A stretch of DNA of 64,000 bases from contig LLEY01000040.1 in the NCBI GenBank assembly GCA_001414485.1, positions 186,001 through 250,000 of the forward strand, given 5' to 3'. Both the position numbers and the translations under genes were made by a program. Source of the DNA: Calycina herbarum. Taxonomy: Eukaryota > Ascomycota > Leotiomycetes > Helotiales > Pezizellaceae. Position 1 is the first letter of the stretch, and each line of letters starts with the position of its first letter. Shown one piece after another: positions 33,499 through 45,700 of the stretch. The notes beneath the pieces were generated by a model. The model did no database searches, had not been told where the DNA came from, and saw only the letters and a list, made by a program, of their open reading frames with translations.

Positions 33499-35304
33499 TC
33501 ACGTCCTCACACCTTCCTCGCCAACAACATACCCCCTAGCAACGCCCCTCCTCCCCTCCTCCACAGCTCCAGAAACCTCATCCCTAGCCTCCCCATCTTC
33601 ACGATCAAAATCACTACCCAACCCCGTCCAAGTCCTCTGACTCCTGAGGAATTCCGCTCCCGGAGACGCTGTCCCGTTGATAGTTGCGATATCCAATTTC
33701 GCTCTTCTCGCCAAGGTAGTTTGTTCACCCACTCCAACCGTTGAGGTATGATTAGAGGAAGAGTTGTGGGTGGTGGTTGGAGTAGCTGTGTAGGTGGATT
33801 TGGACTTCCCCATAGGTCGAGAATTAGAAACATAACGACCAGTTCTTAAATCGAAGGCAGGGGGTTCTGATTCTTCCTCTGAATCCTCTTCCCCATCTCC
33901 TTCTTCGCGATCGCCCTCCTTCTCATCCTGCGCCAAAATCTCAACCCCTCCTCCCTCCACCTCGATTTTCTCCCTCGCAGCTCTTTTCTTTTCCTCCTCC
34001 CCCAAAACCCCAAAATCCCCCCTCCACTCACCACCCCAAGTCCGTTCCTCATCACTCTGCAAAGCAATACTAAGCTCAAACGGCGTAACAACAGGCGCAT
34101 AAAACTCATTCCCCTCCAACAAACTACTCTCCCAACACCCCACAACAACCCACCCCCCAACCTCGGAGAAATTCGCCATCTTCGCCGAATTAACTTTCCC
34201 CACGCAAAAAGTGTAGCTCTTCTTGCCCGCTCTATGTATGAGATCTTTGAGTAGGGAGAGGGAAGGAAGCAGGGAGGTGAGGGAGAGGGTGTTTATTAAA
34301 ATGCCGATTATGGGCGTTGTTGAGAGGGAGGTTAGGAGTGCGTAGCGGCGGGAGAGAAGGCGGGAGGTTTGGGGTCGTATTGAGGAGGAGGAGGTTGTAT
34401 CAGTGGGATAGATTAGGAGTTCTGCTATTCGAGAGGAGAGGGTTAGGAGGAGGGAAGTGGGTGGTTGTGAGATGTGCCATATTTTCCAATTTCGCAACCC
34501 TTCATCGTCCTCGCCTTCTTCCCAGGTGATTTTTCGGTTTGGTATTGGTGCTAGAGGATCGTGAACTACCTCCGTCCCTCTGATATTCTTCCATCCCTTC
34601 TCCCTTAATAATTTGATGAGAAGAGGGACATGAGAATGGTATGTCAAGTCCGCCATAACAATAACCTTCTCTCCCCTTCCCTCTTCCGCTTCCCTTTCAA
34701 AATTCTGCTCGAATGCTTCGAGGACTGAAGGTAGGCCGAGGGGTAGAGTGGTGTATATGTAAATTACTGGTAATCGCGCTGTGGGCGAGAGACAAGCACG
34801 ACCGTAGTGGATTACTACTTCTGCATTCGCGTGTTCGGCTGCTATTTCGTCGACGCAGCAAGAGCCGTATGAGGTATCTGCCAGTATCGTAAGACGTATC
34901 TTCTCCTTCCCTTCCTTGCCCTTTTTTGCTATTTTCCCATGGCCATTAATCTCCACCTCCCTTCCCTCCTTCCAATCCCCTTCTTCTGCCTTCCCCCCTT
35001 TAAAACCCTCACCATTGGCTACCTCTACCCTCTCAACCCCCTCCCATTCCAGCCGTAAAATCTCCCCCTCCAACCCCTCAAAAACCCCCGGCGCATCCCC
35101 CAACATCCCATCCGGAAACTGCAGCGCAACTCTCCTCCATCCCCCCCTTACAATCTCCCTCGCCGTCTTCTCAACCTCGTATATAGTATAAATCTCCTCT
35201 TTCGTGTGTTTCCTCCGCGGAACCGCAGATACAGGTGTTGGGTCTTCGAAGAGGTTTGTTTCTTGGGGGGTTGAGAGGATGGGTGGGGCGACTTGTTCGA
35301 TCAT
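33499..35304 (-). CDS. DPH2: Diphthamide biosynthesis protein 2
   Basis: Single exon, 601 residues, ATG at 35304. The Dph1/Dph2 fold is recognisable: V-A-L-Q-F-P-D-G early, T-S-Y-G-S-C-C-V-D-E, H-Y-G-R-A-C-L-S-P-T, then F-C-V-G-K-V-N-S-A-K-M-A-N-F and V-V-G-C-W-E-S-S. The cysteines fit the set that holds the [4Fe-4S] cluster in the family. Dph1-Dph2 transfers the 3-amino-3-carboxypropyl group of SAM to a histidine of elongation factor 2, the first step of diphthamide synthesis in the cytosol. Compared with yeast Dph2 there is a Lys/Glu/Gly-rich insertion after the first strand (about 95-135) and a long acidic stretch in the C-terminal third. The C-terminal end keeps the Y-x-x-R-x-W-x-G-L-like feature (R-T-W-T-G-L). 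Confidence 0.92.
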   Translation of the reverse strand: MIEQVAPPILSTPQETNLFEDPTPVSAVPRRKHTKEEIYTIYEVEKTAREIVRGGWRRVALQFPDGMLGDAPGVFEGLEGEILRLEWEGVERVEVANGEGFKGGKAEEGDWKEGREVEINGHGKIAKKGKEGKEKIRLTILADTSYGSCCVDEIAAEHANAEVVIHYGRACLSPTARLPVIYIYTTLPLGLPSVLEAFEQNFEREAEEGRGEKVIVMADLTYHSHVPLLIKLLREKGWKNIRGTEVVHDPLAPIPNRKITWEEGEDDEGLRNWKIWHISQPPTSLLLTLSSRIAELLIYPTDTTSSSSIRPQTSRLLSRRYALLTSLSTTPIIGILINTLSLTSLLPSLSLLKDLIHRAGKKSYTFCVGKVNSAKMANFSEVGGWVVVGCWESSLLEGNEFYAPVVTPFELSIALQSDEERTWGGEWRGDFGVLGEEEKKRAAREKIEVEGGGVEILAQDEKEGDREEGDGEEDSEEESEPPAFDLRTGRYVSNSRPMGKSKSTYTATPTTTHNSSSNHTSTVGVGEQTTLARRAKLDIATINGTASPGAEFLRSQRTWTGLGSDFDREDGEARDEVSGAVEEGRRGVARGYVVGEEGVRT

Positions 35305-36616
35305 TTTTCCTGGGCCTCGTGGGATGATGAGGGGTTGAGGTCGCAGGTTTTGAGTCGCTGAAAGGACAGTAGATTTTCTGCTGTTAGAATTGGGGAAGGG
35401 AGATAGGAAGAGTTCTGGAGGGTAGTTGTGCGAGTGGTGATGGCGGGGTTCTCGGATGAACTTTTTTTTTTTTGGAGGGGTGAAAATGACCCCCGCTTGT
35501 AGTGGGGGTTTTATAGCGGTTGATTAGAAATTGATGTACAATGATTTGAAGAAGGGAGACTTAGGAAATATAAAAGCTAAGATAAGAGGGGAATTTGTTT
35601 ACCAAGAGGAAGGAAAGTTCTACCGTTATCAGTCCATTCTGGTTTAACTCCTCTTCACTAAAGCACTGTGGGGTTTCCCACAGGCTTCAAATGGCCGCCC
35701 ATTCATCACACAAGAAAAAATCACTTCACCAAAATCCAAACACATGTTTTTTTATATCATTCTTCTTTTTATTGCAAACTATCTACATCAGAGGCATCGC
35801 ATTCAGGTGAGTTCTATTAACAAATTTCCATCACTCCAGACAGAAAACAGCGTTCCATGCCATCCACCCGGCCCAGAAAGAAGATCCAGGCAAAAGTAGT
35901 CCATCCCATCTGCATCCATGAACATGACTTTCATACAAAGAATCTTCGATTCGCCATCTCAAACTCGAGAGAAGGAGAAAGAGAAAAGGAATGGAAATCT
36001 CGTAAACTCGTCTGCCATCCATTCTGCCCATATCAAACTCGCCCATTCCATCCATCCATCCATCATCAGGGCCATGTGAAAATTGAAAAAAAAAAAGACC
36101 AAGAAAGGAAAATAGTACATAATACAATTATTGTGTCTGTCGTGCTGGGGGAAAAAGTCGTTCTTGATGATGTCCGTCATATTCCTACAAAGTGTGTGAT
36201 GTGATGGCAATTGTATGTCGTGGTTCTCGTGTGAAAAGGAAAGGAAAAATGGTGTAGTTGTTCTGTTTTGCCAAAGTATTGCCCAAATTCCGTGATTCTA
36301 AACACTTCTATCCACGACGTTTTGCCAAATTCCCGGTATCCTGTAAACAAGAGGTCTGTTGCAAGATATAAGGAGGGGGTTTGGTCCTTGTTGTCCTGTT
36401 TCCGTCCAAAGGTGATGAGACAAAAAACAAGGAGGGGAGAACCAAGAGGTGTATCTTTTCCATTCTAGAAGAGACAGAATTTGTTCTAAAGAGATGTACT
36501 TTGATGAACCTGAAAAAATGTGCGCTGCATGTCATCCAGAATCACTCTTTTCCCTCCATATAAATAATTATAAAAGACGTACTTCGAGGACCTAGGTCAT
36601 GATCCAGAAATTGCAA
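35305..36616. other. Intergenic region between DPH2 and the DUF8004-like gene
   Basis: 1.3 kb: DPH2 upstream sequence plus the 3' flank of the next minus-strand gene. A 12-base T run starts at about 35463 and a CATC microsatellite lies near 36045-36065. No gene is supported. Confidence 0.5.
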
Positions 36617-39600
36617 TCAGAAATTGTAATCCTGGCCATCCTGTTGACGAACGACGGGACCACGTTGTTGATAACGATTTGGTTGGAGAACTTGACCGCG
36701 GCCATGATCACCAGTGACGTATTCAAGAGGTGGAAGGATTGGTGCTCGACGAGTACGAACTGGCTCTCGTTCTCGCTCCAAACTCTCATCGCTGGCTCCG
36801 TCGTTACCGAATTGATTTCCGCTGGCGGATCTACCACTTCTACTCGGATCGTTGGGATACTGGAGAGGTAAAATTGGGGATATTGGAGGGAGTCCTTGAC
36901 GATGGTTTTGAGATCGGTCTCGGCTATCGATTTGGCCCATGTCGTAAATTTGTTGACCTGGGTGAACTGGTGCTTCTTCGGGATGATAACCAGGGTGGTT
37001 TGGAGGAACTGGGGGTGGCGAGCCAGCGGCAGGTGAGCGTCGATTGCGAGATTGTCCTCTAACTTGCTCAACTGGACTGGTGACATACTCTTGTGGAACA
37101 AAACCACGTCCGTTGTTGGTGGGATTCGCGTACTCCTCTGAAGGCGTGACACGAGCTTGAGCATCCTGATGGCGGTTTCGAATCGGAATCTTGGCTTGCT
37201 CTACAGGACTGGCATGTTCTTGTGGAGAGTTTGATGCAAGACGATCGCGGCTTTGATCGCGGCTTCCATGTTGACTGTGATCTTGGTTGTAAGAACGAGG
37301 TTGTCTTCTGCCTTGAGCAGATTCTCTTCCATAGCCATACTCACTGCCGGCACTTCTTGATTGAGCATATTCGCTGCCAGTAGTTCGTGATTGGCCGTAT
37401 TCACTGCCTTGACCGTACTCGCTACCAGTTCTACTACCGTGCCCATACTCACTACCGTGTCCATAATCATTTTCCTGTTCCCGAATTGGCCATTCGTTCA
37501 ACTTCTCGATTCCTGGCGGATAGTTGTTGTAGCTATCATGCTCACTGCCATTGTGGGATCGTCCGAGTTGTGAGTGGGAGGCTATACTGCGCATGGTGGG
37601 AGACATAAGTGTCGATCCAGTAGGCGAACGAAGAGACGACGCCGAACGCTCGCTATCAACGAAAGATGTTCCACTCCCAATAGCTCTGCGAGTTGGTGGT
37701 GGTGCGGCCTGTTCCTGGAGTAGTTCATCAACCCATGAATCTACTGTCTTCCAGCAATAACTTTGATCATGCTTAGCCCACTCTACGTTCGAGACCTGAC
37801 CCCTCCATGGTGGAAGGCCTTCCTCGGGGGAAACTGGAGGACACAAATGATATCGGACATCGTCTTTATAAGCGAGACCCTTGGTATCCACAGACAGTGT
37901 TGCAAGCGATTGCAAAATCCCATAAATCAATACCCATCTTCCTCTGCGAGCCGCAGCTAGATCTAGATCATCTACTTGATCATTCTTCTCGAAAGCGAGA
38001 AAGCTCTCGATTAGATTGTTGTGAACAAAGTCTGGCCTAAGTTGGAAGACATTGGTTGAGTCGGTATATGCCTTTGCGATCTTTCGCTTATCCTGAGGCT
38101 TCTTGCCAGCACTCTTGCTAGAACCGTTCTTCGCGTTGCTCTTGAAGGGACTTTGAGCTTCCTGTGGAAACTTGGGAACTAGGCAGTACGGATGTGGAAT
38201 GTGTGGATACCGGTGTCTATTATCGAAAGCAACCAGGACATCAGTGAAGGGTAGATCCGGGGTATCCGCCTGGAATGAGCTATTGTTTGGGTGCACAATA
38301 TTCCATTTCCTGCTGCTGCGTTCCTCTGAGCAATCCCACGCAACATCCCGATTGACCAAGTAGTCGTAAAGACCTCCAAAGTCCTGTTGGATTTTGTGGA
38401 CCAGTTTTCTTGTAAGCCATAGCTCCTCTCCATTGGGGTCATGCGGTGGCCAAATTTGGTAGGTGGTTTTGTAGTATTCAAGAAAAAAACTTTGTGCTCT
38501 CTTAAAACTTGTCCTTGAAGTGGGTTCCGTAGAGCTCATGTCTGGCCACATGTCGTCAAAGTTGAAGTCGGCCAGGCGTTCTTGACAACTTGTGACAATG
38601 TTGTAGAGCGCAAGGTCCTTGTTTTCCATGTGGGCTCTCGTAACGTGGGATACATTGCGCCATTCAGGCAATGCTGAAATTCGGTTATACATCCCAACGC
38701 CATGAACAAAAGCCTCGACCCAGCCCTCTTTCCATCGAACGCCTGCGCTCTCACTCCAGGCCAAAATTGCACAAGTAAGAACTGGATTGTTTCGGCAATC
38801 GAATCCAACCAAGTCTCTTAACCAATCAATGATCCTACCGGCACTGTCAACATCTGGCATCATGGATACTTCGAGACGCTCATGGAGATCAGTAAGTGCT
38901 TGGAGAAAGCTGAAACCGACCATTTTCATTTTACAGGCCAAGGCAATAAGATTACGACTGGCAATCTGATGGCGAAGTGTATCATAGGCAGAGAGCGTAG
39001 GTGGTGGAGCCAGGTAAATATGATAATGAATCTGATCGGTATTACCATGTCCGTGGCCATTAGAGAAATTTTGCACACGTCCGCGCTCAAGAAGGTCTCT
39101 GAGAACAGAAGAACCACTATCCTCAAGAAGGAAGGAGTGGACTCGCATAGATGGGGTGCGAAATGGGGATGTTGTATCGCTTCGACTTGCAAAATAGACA
39201 TAGGTATCACCATGGCTGTCCCACGCATCCCCGTCTTTTCGAAGGGAATATATCCATGGCTCAACCTTTGAACCAATCCATGAATAGATTTGCTGCTGGG
39301 TATTTGGTGTCTTCATATGTGGGTCGCCTCCCTGGAGCTCCGAAAAGTTATTGATTTTTTGAAGAGAAGATCCCCCTGATTCCATTTCATGTGAGCCTGG
39401 CTGCACAATGATGGATGCAATTGGTGGACTTTTTCCTTCCTCCTCCTTTTTTGTTTTGGCGAATTTCTTTGCAATGTTGTTGCGGATACTCTCGCTCGTC
39501 GCGTCCAATTTGGCCCGAAAAGATGATTTCCCAATTCGAGACTCGAAACCAATCGGAATTACAGGCTTTTGAACATGCGCGTAAGCACCTGCAGGAAGTG

Positions 39601-39856
39601 TTTTGAAATCATCCCCATAGGCTGAGCCACTTGATCCAGTCTTGATGGTATTAAAGTCGGATTGTACAGGGGATGTGCAATCTAATTCTGGATAGAAGTT
39701 GTTGATGTTTTCGCCATTTGAACCTGGAACTCCTGGAAACTGTCCATAAAGGGAGGGCGCCGCCTCTGACCCAACAGGGCTGATCAATGGGTGTTTGGAG
39801 GTCGTTGGCTTGACCTTTGTCTTCTCCTTGCGCACATGAGCGCTTCTACCCGACAT
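36617..39856 (-). CDS. Large fungal protein of unknown function (DUF8004-like)
   Basis: Single exon, 1079 residues, ATG at 39856. The N-terminus (1-190) is basic and low complexity. A globular core (about 190-690) contains W-I-G-S-K-V-E-P-W, W-D-S-H-G-D-T-Y-V-Y-F, W-K-E-G-W-V-E-A-F-V-H and R-R-G-R-W-V-L-I-Y-G-I-L-Q. I recall this arrangement from conserved Pezizomycotina proteins annotated as DUF8004, but cannot check it here. The C-terminal third is disordered and has a run of S-E-Y-G-x-G/S-E-Y-A-Q-S repeats (about 810-860) followed by Pro/Arg-rich sequence. There is no signal peptide, membrane helix or catalytic motif I recognise, so no function is proposed. A possible 5'-UTR intron lies upstream at 40313-40395. 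Confidence 0.75.
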   Translation of the reverse strand: MSGRSAHVRKEKTKVKPTTSKHPLISPVGSEAAPSLYGQFPGVPGSNGENINNFYPELDCTSPVQSDFNTIKTGSSGSAYGDDFKTLPAGAYAHVQKPVIPIGFESRIGKSSFRAKLDATSESIRNNIAKKFAKTKKEEEGKSPPIASIIVQPGSHEMESGGSSLQKINNFSELQGGDPHMKTPNTQQQIYSWIGSKVEPWIYSLRKDGDAWDSHGDTYVYFASRSDTTSPFRTPSMRVHSFLLEDSGSSVLRDLLERGRVQNFSNGHGHGNTDQIHYHIYLAPPPTLSAYDTLRHQIASRNLIALACKMKMVGFSFLQALTDLHERLEVSMMPDVDSAGRIIDWLRDLVGFDCRNNPVLTCAILAWSESAGVRWKEGWVEAFVHGVGMYNRISALPEWRNVSHVTRAHMENKDLALYNIVTSCQERLADFNFDDMWPDMSSTEPTSRTSFKRAQSFFLEYYKTTYQIWPPHDPNGEELWLTRKLVHKIQQDFGGLYDYLVNRDVAWDCSEERSSRKWNIVHPNNSSFQADTPDLPFTDVLVAFDNRHRYPHIPHPYCLVPKFPQEAQSPFKSNAKNGSSKSAGKKPQDKRKIAKAYTDSTNVFQLRPDFVHNNLIESFLAFEKNDQVDDLDLAAARRGRWVLIYGILQSLATLSVDTKGLAYKDDVRYHLCPPVSPEEGLPPWRGQVSNVEWAKHDQSYCWKTVDSWVDELLQEQAAPPPTRRAIGSGTSFVDSERSASSLRSPTGSTLMSPTMRSIASHSQLGRSHNGSEHDSYNNYPPGIEKLNEWPIREQENDYGHGSEYGHGSRTGSEYGQGSEYGQSRTTGSEYAQSRSAGSEYGYGRESAQGRRQPRSYNQDHSQHGSRDQSRDRLASNSPQEHASPVEQAKIPIRNRHQDAQARVTPSEEYANPTNNGRGFVPQEYVTSPVEQVRGQSRNRRSPAAGSPPPVPPNHPGYHPEEAPVHPGQQIYDMGQIDSRDRSQNHRQGLPPISPILPLQYPNDPSRSGRSASGNQFGNDGASDESLEREREPVRTRRAPILPPLEYVTGDHGRGQVLQPNRYQQRGPVVRQQDGQDYNF

Positions 39857-42700
39857 TTTGGCTGTTTATGAGCTTGCAAAGTCCATAGACTGATTGTCGT
39901 CGTGGCGAGGAATATGTTTGTTTCTGAGGGTGTGCGTGTGCGTGGGTGATGAGGCGTGATGGCGGGGTTTATATTTTTTTTCGGCTTGACCTTTGGCGAT
40001 GCGTCAAGGAGGGGTTGCTGTAGAAGAGTGGCGCAGTGCACCTGGATGGTGGTACCTCTATATCGGCCTCAACTTTAAACCAACTTGAATTTTTCAGGTC
40101 GGTTGAAAAGTAATACAGTTGGCAGCTATTTGTACAGTCGTGATCGCAGTAACAAGTGAATGGTTGGTAGCAAAGGACACAAAGTGAGAGATGAATGGAA
40201 GCTGAGGGCGAGCGGGTGAGTGGGTGAGTCGCTGGCAACTGTCGCGTAGTAGATCGGATGATTGAGACCAAATCAGATAGCGAAGTTGAAAGTTGATCGG
40301 ATTCACCTTTGCCTATGACATCCACAAATTAGTGGAATTCTTCCTGTGTGAGATTTTAAAAAACCGCTAGAGCTGGAAAAAATGGTACTACTTACCTCAA
40401 TTGCCGTCACGGCGGCTGCCCAACCAATTTCGCAGAAACAGTTGGAAGAGTTTACGAGAGCGCTCAAGTAGAGGCGTGTAGTAGATGAAGGTCGGCGTGG
40501 AGGAGTAGAGGGGAATGCCAGCAGTGTATGCAAAGGCGAAGTCTGGAAGAAGAAAAGTGATGAGAAGTTGCTTTTGGTCGTATGCGGCGCCAACCAAAGA
40601 GATGTGGAGGACCCCTGATCTTATATGTGATGCGGGTGTGGAATTGACATAAGCTGTCTCGCAAGGGTTGATGAGTTGAGGAGATGACGCTTGAGGTGAA
40701 TGGGGCGGTGGTGGTGTTTTTGTGTGGAAAAAAGAAAGCATGTGAGATATTGTAGAAAAAAGGCTGCAAGTCGCATTTGTTGCCGAAGCCTCGCGTCAGG
40801 TACAGCTGGTTGGCTGGCAGTTGGACTAGGCTGACGGGCCAAGTTGAAGTTTAAGTGGAAAAGAGAGATATTGATGCAACCCAAAGGAGTGAGGATGTCG
40901 AGAGTGACAGCGGAGGTTAGTCGGGTAAGGCGAACTTAAGCTGGAGCTATTGCTGGCTGGGCTGGCGTTTGGGGAGGACAGAAGCGTCTGTCAGACCAAG
41001 GTTACGAAACTACTTGCTTGTTCCAACGTCACTTGGTCACACAGCAGACAGCAGACACAATACCGTCAAAAGAATCTCCTGAACACCTCTGTACGCAGCT
41101 GGAAATGGGACTCGACTTCTCATATATTGCCATTGCTCTCCCTACTCGACGGCTGATTGTTAGTTACATGGTCTAGCTCCTCACCTGCTGTGAGCCTGTC
41201 AATACAAACCCACTTGGTAGACCCCTTTCCCACAAGGCCATCGGTCCCATCCACTTAAAGGGGCGTCTTCAAAGTTCCTGGAGACGAAGTCAGTAATCCA
41301 TGTGCAAAGCGACTTCAACAATGGCGATGCCATGGGGGTGGGTGGCCAGTCGTGGCGTTTGGTGGGGTGAGAGGAGAAGCTTAGAATCATCATGGACCAA
41401 CCCTTGGGTGCTGCTCACACTGCTCACACTGCTCACACTGCTCACTATGAAATTGATTGCTGACGGCAGCTGGCTACACCCCGTAATGCTGATCCGGTTG
41501 GGCGGCTGTATTCCAGTATGGCCGTTACTGTAGCATTGATAGGGGTGGGAGAAGAAGCTAGTAAGGTACTAACCAAGCGAGGACTTGGCCCGGCTCCACT
41601 GATAAAAGTCTTGTCTCTTGAGCTGCACGGTTGGGTCTGGAAGTAAGCATGTCACTTTATTGTCTAAATCTCCGTATTGGATCTGACGCGTTGGCCGGAC
41701 GGGAGTATTCTATTCCATTTCCAGCTTCATTTACACACGTACTATCACACAGCATTCATCTCCGTAATCCTCATGGAATGCAGAGTGCTCGAGTACAATG
41801 GAGGAATATTCCTTTCAGCTCCAGGCCAGCCTGGAATCCTGTTTGTAACACCTGCCATTCGCTATCCCCTTCGTTTCTGTACACCCGCACCATCACCGGC
41901 AAAAATGGCCACCTAAATTCTAGTATCTTGAGAATAAGCATACTACCTACCAAGGGTGGTTGGTTCCATCTCTGGGGGCCCAGCATGTCTGGAGACACCA
42001 TGCTTTGGGAAGTTCATCATTCCTTTTCTTTTACTTGCCCCTCCCTATCAATCCTCGAACACCCAACCACTTCCCACTTCCATATCACAACGCTGTCATA
42101 CTACCGTGTCATCATGAAAACTTAATAAAAATGCCAATACAAGAAGCTCGTACACGGTGTTGTAGTGATGCGGATCCGAAAGTTGCTGGATATGCAATTG
42201 CATTTTGGTAGCGAGGGTTTTGCGGGGACTTGGTGCTTTCTACATAGGCACTGCATTGGACACTCCGTACCCATTCACTTCAACTCTTCTAGCACACGAC
42301 TCCCCACACGATGCAGACACTGCAGATTCCAAGGTCTCCCAAACCACGGTACGGAGGTGATGTCTGTATTCCCCCGAACATTGTCGTTGCAGTCATTGGC
42401 ACCGAGCCGTTGCACCAGATGAAAACCCCTTTTTCCGGACGACGTGGGTGATATGCAAGGGCGAGATATAGAACTTCCGCTTTCGGATTTACCGGCTCGA
42501 AGGAGGCCGAAAGTTCAAAAAAGAATCAGTCATCTTTGATCCTCTCCGATTGTCGAGAATAAACATTGTCAAAAAGGTTCGTAGATTTCATCCTTCAAGA
42601 TCCCCGACCTTGTTTCGTTATAATAAACGTCTCCATATAGAAACGTGGAGAAGAAAACACTTGTAGTAAGATGAACTGGGGAAGGCTAGCTCTGAGATCC
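39857..42700. promoter_or_regulatory. Upstream region of the DUF8004-like gene
   Basis: Long non-coding region. On the minus strand 40313-40395 has the look of a 5'-UTR intron: GTAAGTAG donor, CTAAT before the end, ATAG acceptor. A 9-bp tandem repeat CTGCTCACA (four copies, 41411-41446) lies further upstream. Frames seen on both strands are short and lack start context. Confidence 0.4.
41411..41446. repeat. Minisatellite, 9-bp CTGCTCACA x4
   Basis: Three exact copies and one nearly complete copy (last CTGCTCACT) in tandem. Not in a supported reading frame. Confidence 0.85.
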
Positions 42701-45700
42701 TCAACCAGCCAAATCTAGATTGATAATCATCTTGGCAGCTCCTTTCATAGCTCAGGGGTTTATATTTTATCTTTATCGAGTTCAATCTCGAAGATCAGTT
42801 CGTGCTTGACTACCAATCCTAGACAATTACGCTTGTCGCTCATCGGCACTCGTAAGGTGCCTCGCAAAAGCAATACGAAATCCCACCTTTCTCCGGCAGC
42901 CGACGGCAGCAATGCCGGAGCCAATTCCGACTTTATGGTTCGACGTTTTGATGTGTTTTGACGTTGGGAAAATTATACGAGTGGATCTAACGAGTAAGGT
43001 TATCTTCTCACAGACCTTCCAAATCTCCTTCTCTCGCTCCAGAAGCAACTCCAACTTCCATAAAATTTCATTCTCAGCCCTTCCATGCATAAAGGTTCCC
43101 ACTCTCCGCCGGCCGGTTCCCAGCTTATGCAATTCCATCACGACTTTGCCCCACCATCAGTGCACGATAAGGCAGTTTGAGCCATCCACAACCGAGGAAC
43201 CCCCAAGGAAACAGTCCAAAGGGGGTTGGTTACCTCCGTAACATTTATTTGACCAGAAACTCCACTTTCATGGAGTCGTGGCTCATCCGAATTGGGAATA
43301 TGAACCTCCGCCACAACGGAACCCCCTGTCTCTTTACCGTTGAATGGTTCGACAGCTCCTGAACGAGACGAGGAAGGCGCCCGTTGATGTTGCTGTGCCG
43401 TTTTGCCCTTCGAGATGGCCAGCCGAGGTGGTTGTTCTGTTGGTGATGACAGTTTTGTTTCCCACAGACTTCAATCACACGGCATCACCTTACATCACGG
43501 AGAAGGACGTTTCAAAGAGACGAATTGAGCGAGTCTTTCATGAAGAGATATTTACGCACCTCTCGTATCGATGCGCCGAAATCACACTGCTGAATATCAC
43601 CTACGTATGTGCCGTGTTTCCGACACAAGCTACAAGCCTTTCGGAGACAAGAAAGCAATTCTCACTTTTTTTTCTCCAACAGCAAATCAGGAAGTCGAGT
43701 TGGCTTGTCCATTCCCTCTTTTCAATCTCATGATTTTCATCGCGCTCTGCATCTCACAATTTTAAACTTCCTCAGATTTCCCCTCTAATGTGCGCGTCAT
43801 TCACAAATCTTCCGTCTCGAAAAACCCCTAGAGCCCTGTCCTGTCCTGTCAAAAAGATCATCCACCCCAAGACCCAAGATCGTCACTCAGAGATCTTCGC
43901 CGCGGGGAGTTGAAAAGTGTTGATCTCCAAAATCTCGGGTTTGCTTTTTCCCTTCCTTCTTCCCCACGTCAACAGCTGCCGGAAAGACACCACAGTCTCA
44001 AAATTATGACATTCGCCGACGGTACGACGGTATGGTGGCTTAGAGGGGTGGCTTTACTGTGCTGGAAGAAGAAGAAATTCAATGGCGACTAAGACACTGG
44101 GAAAGCCATGTGGCGATAAAACGGTGCAGGTAGCCGTTGTCTGAGAGCTTGTCTTGTCTTGGATTTTTTATTGGGTTTTGTTTTTTTCTTCGGGGGTACC
44201 GCCGGTTTTTCTTGCTCATTTGCGGAATATTTTCTCCCGCGTGGATGGTGTGCAGATTTGATTTGTCTTCATCTTGTCTCTTTGATTGCATCTTTGGTCT
44301 GGGTTTCTGTCTTCTGGCCATGAGCCAGAGAGGGGTTTGAATCCTTCTTTGTGCATGTACCTGACACATATCGCGGGCCCAGTCGAGATCTTCATGTCGA
44401 GTTGATCTCCAAGACTTCTTTAGGATCGCCATCAGCCTGTATGCCGAGTCGGTCAATTGCGCTGATTATTGCGTTTATCAGACACTTTTAAAGTGGATAT
44501 CTGTCGGGTTCGGCTGCTTTCGATTCTTGTTGGCTGAGCTACGAGCAGTCTGTGGTGAGTGCTGAATAAATATTGAAGTCTTATTCATTTCTCTACCTGA
44601 GAGAAGGTATTTACTACCTGCAAGGCTGAAAGTTCAGCCACATCCGTTCTGTATTATTTCCACCGATCCCCAGTCATTGAGATGGCGGAAGCCACGTGCA
44701 GGATGTTTTGGATTCAGAGGTTGGCTTGCCGAAAGTAGCTTCGGCTTCTTTGGGGTCCTGTGTCTTTGACTAACAAGTGCCGAAATATCGATCTCCTTTA
44801 AAATGAGATGATCGAATCTTTAATAAGGCTGAAAGTTAGCCACATCATACCTCCGCATCGTTTCTTTCCTATTGTCGGATGGGAGAAACGAGGTGGAGTG
44901 GTGGAGGATGTTTTGGAGGAGCCATAATTTCAATCTTGATGTTCATACGTCAAGAGTCAAGACTACCTTTCTTTGTCGTTGAATTCGCTGTGCACTTGCT
45001 CGTGGCCACAAATTTTATTGAGGAGATGCTTTGGTCGCAATCTTAAAATGGTCCATACACCAGGTCCCAAAAAATGCAGAATGTCTATCTGCATGTCCCT
45101 CTCTTTTTCATCTATCTTTGACCTCGTAATTCTTTTCTTCTCGTCTCCCGTCTGATCACTCTCTCCTCTCATCCCTCTTCCTCTCAGGCATTGCATGGAT
45201 TTTGAATGCCGTTTAAATGTAATTTCTTCACAAGAGTCGAGGTCATATATAAATCATATATCTCGGGTGCATTTTCCCCCTTTACACAAGATCCGTCAAT
45301 CCATCCGAGTCATAAAATTTTATCGATCAAAGAAAAAGAAAACAAATTGTTTCCTTACACCGCATTCAATATTTCAAACTCCAAGTCGACTGTAACGGAA
45401 ATAAAAAGATCTTCCAAAAATGGTGTTGTGGAGAGGAAAAAATCTCACATGACCCAAGGAAGAATTGTCCTAAAAGGGCTCGATCCTCCATACCGAGTTT
45501 CTGTACCCCCTTCAAACCCTTTCCACCTCCCCACATGGGGGTATCTCACTACATAACCAGCTCACTTGTGGGGAGACTAACCTTCATCCAGTGTTTAATT
45601 GATATCTTGGTCTTGGAATGGGTGAGGTTGGGGAAGATCACGGGTGTACTTGGTAGGTGTATGCAGGTGAGATCTCGAAAGTGGAGAGTTCGTTTAGGTC

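Noticed and set aside
36617..37500. Overlapping frames opposite the DUF8004-like C-terminus
   Set aside because: They are shadows of the low-complexity S-E-Y-G and Pro/Arg-rich coding sequence.
41631..42125. 164-residue open frame on the plus strand
   Set aside because: It begins with TTG, has no domain or intron structure, and overlaps an equally good minus-strand frame, so composition is the simpler cause.
44079..44456. 125-residue basic frame on the minus strand
   Set aside because: Its first codon is TTG and the Arg/Lys/Gln content comes from T-rich plus-strand sequence; no recognisable domain.
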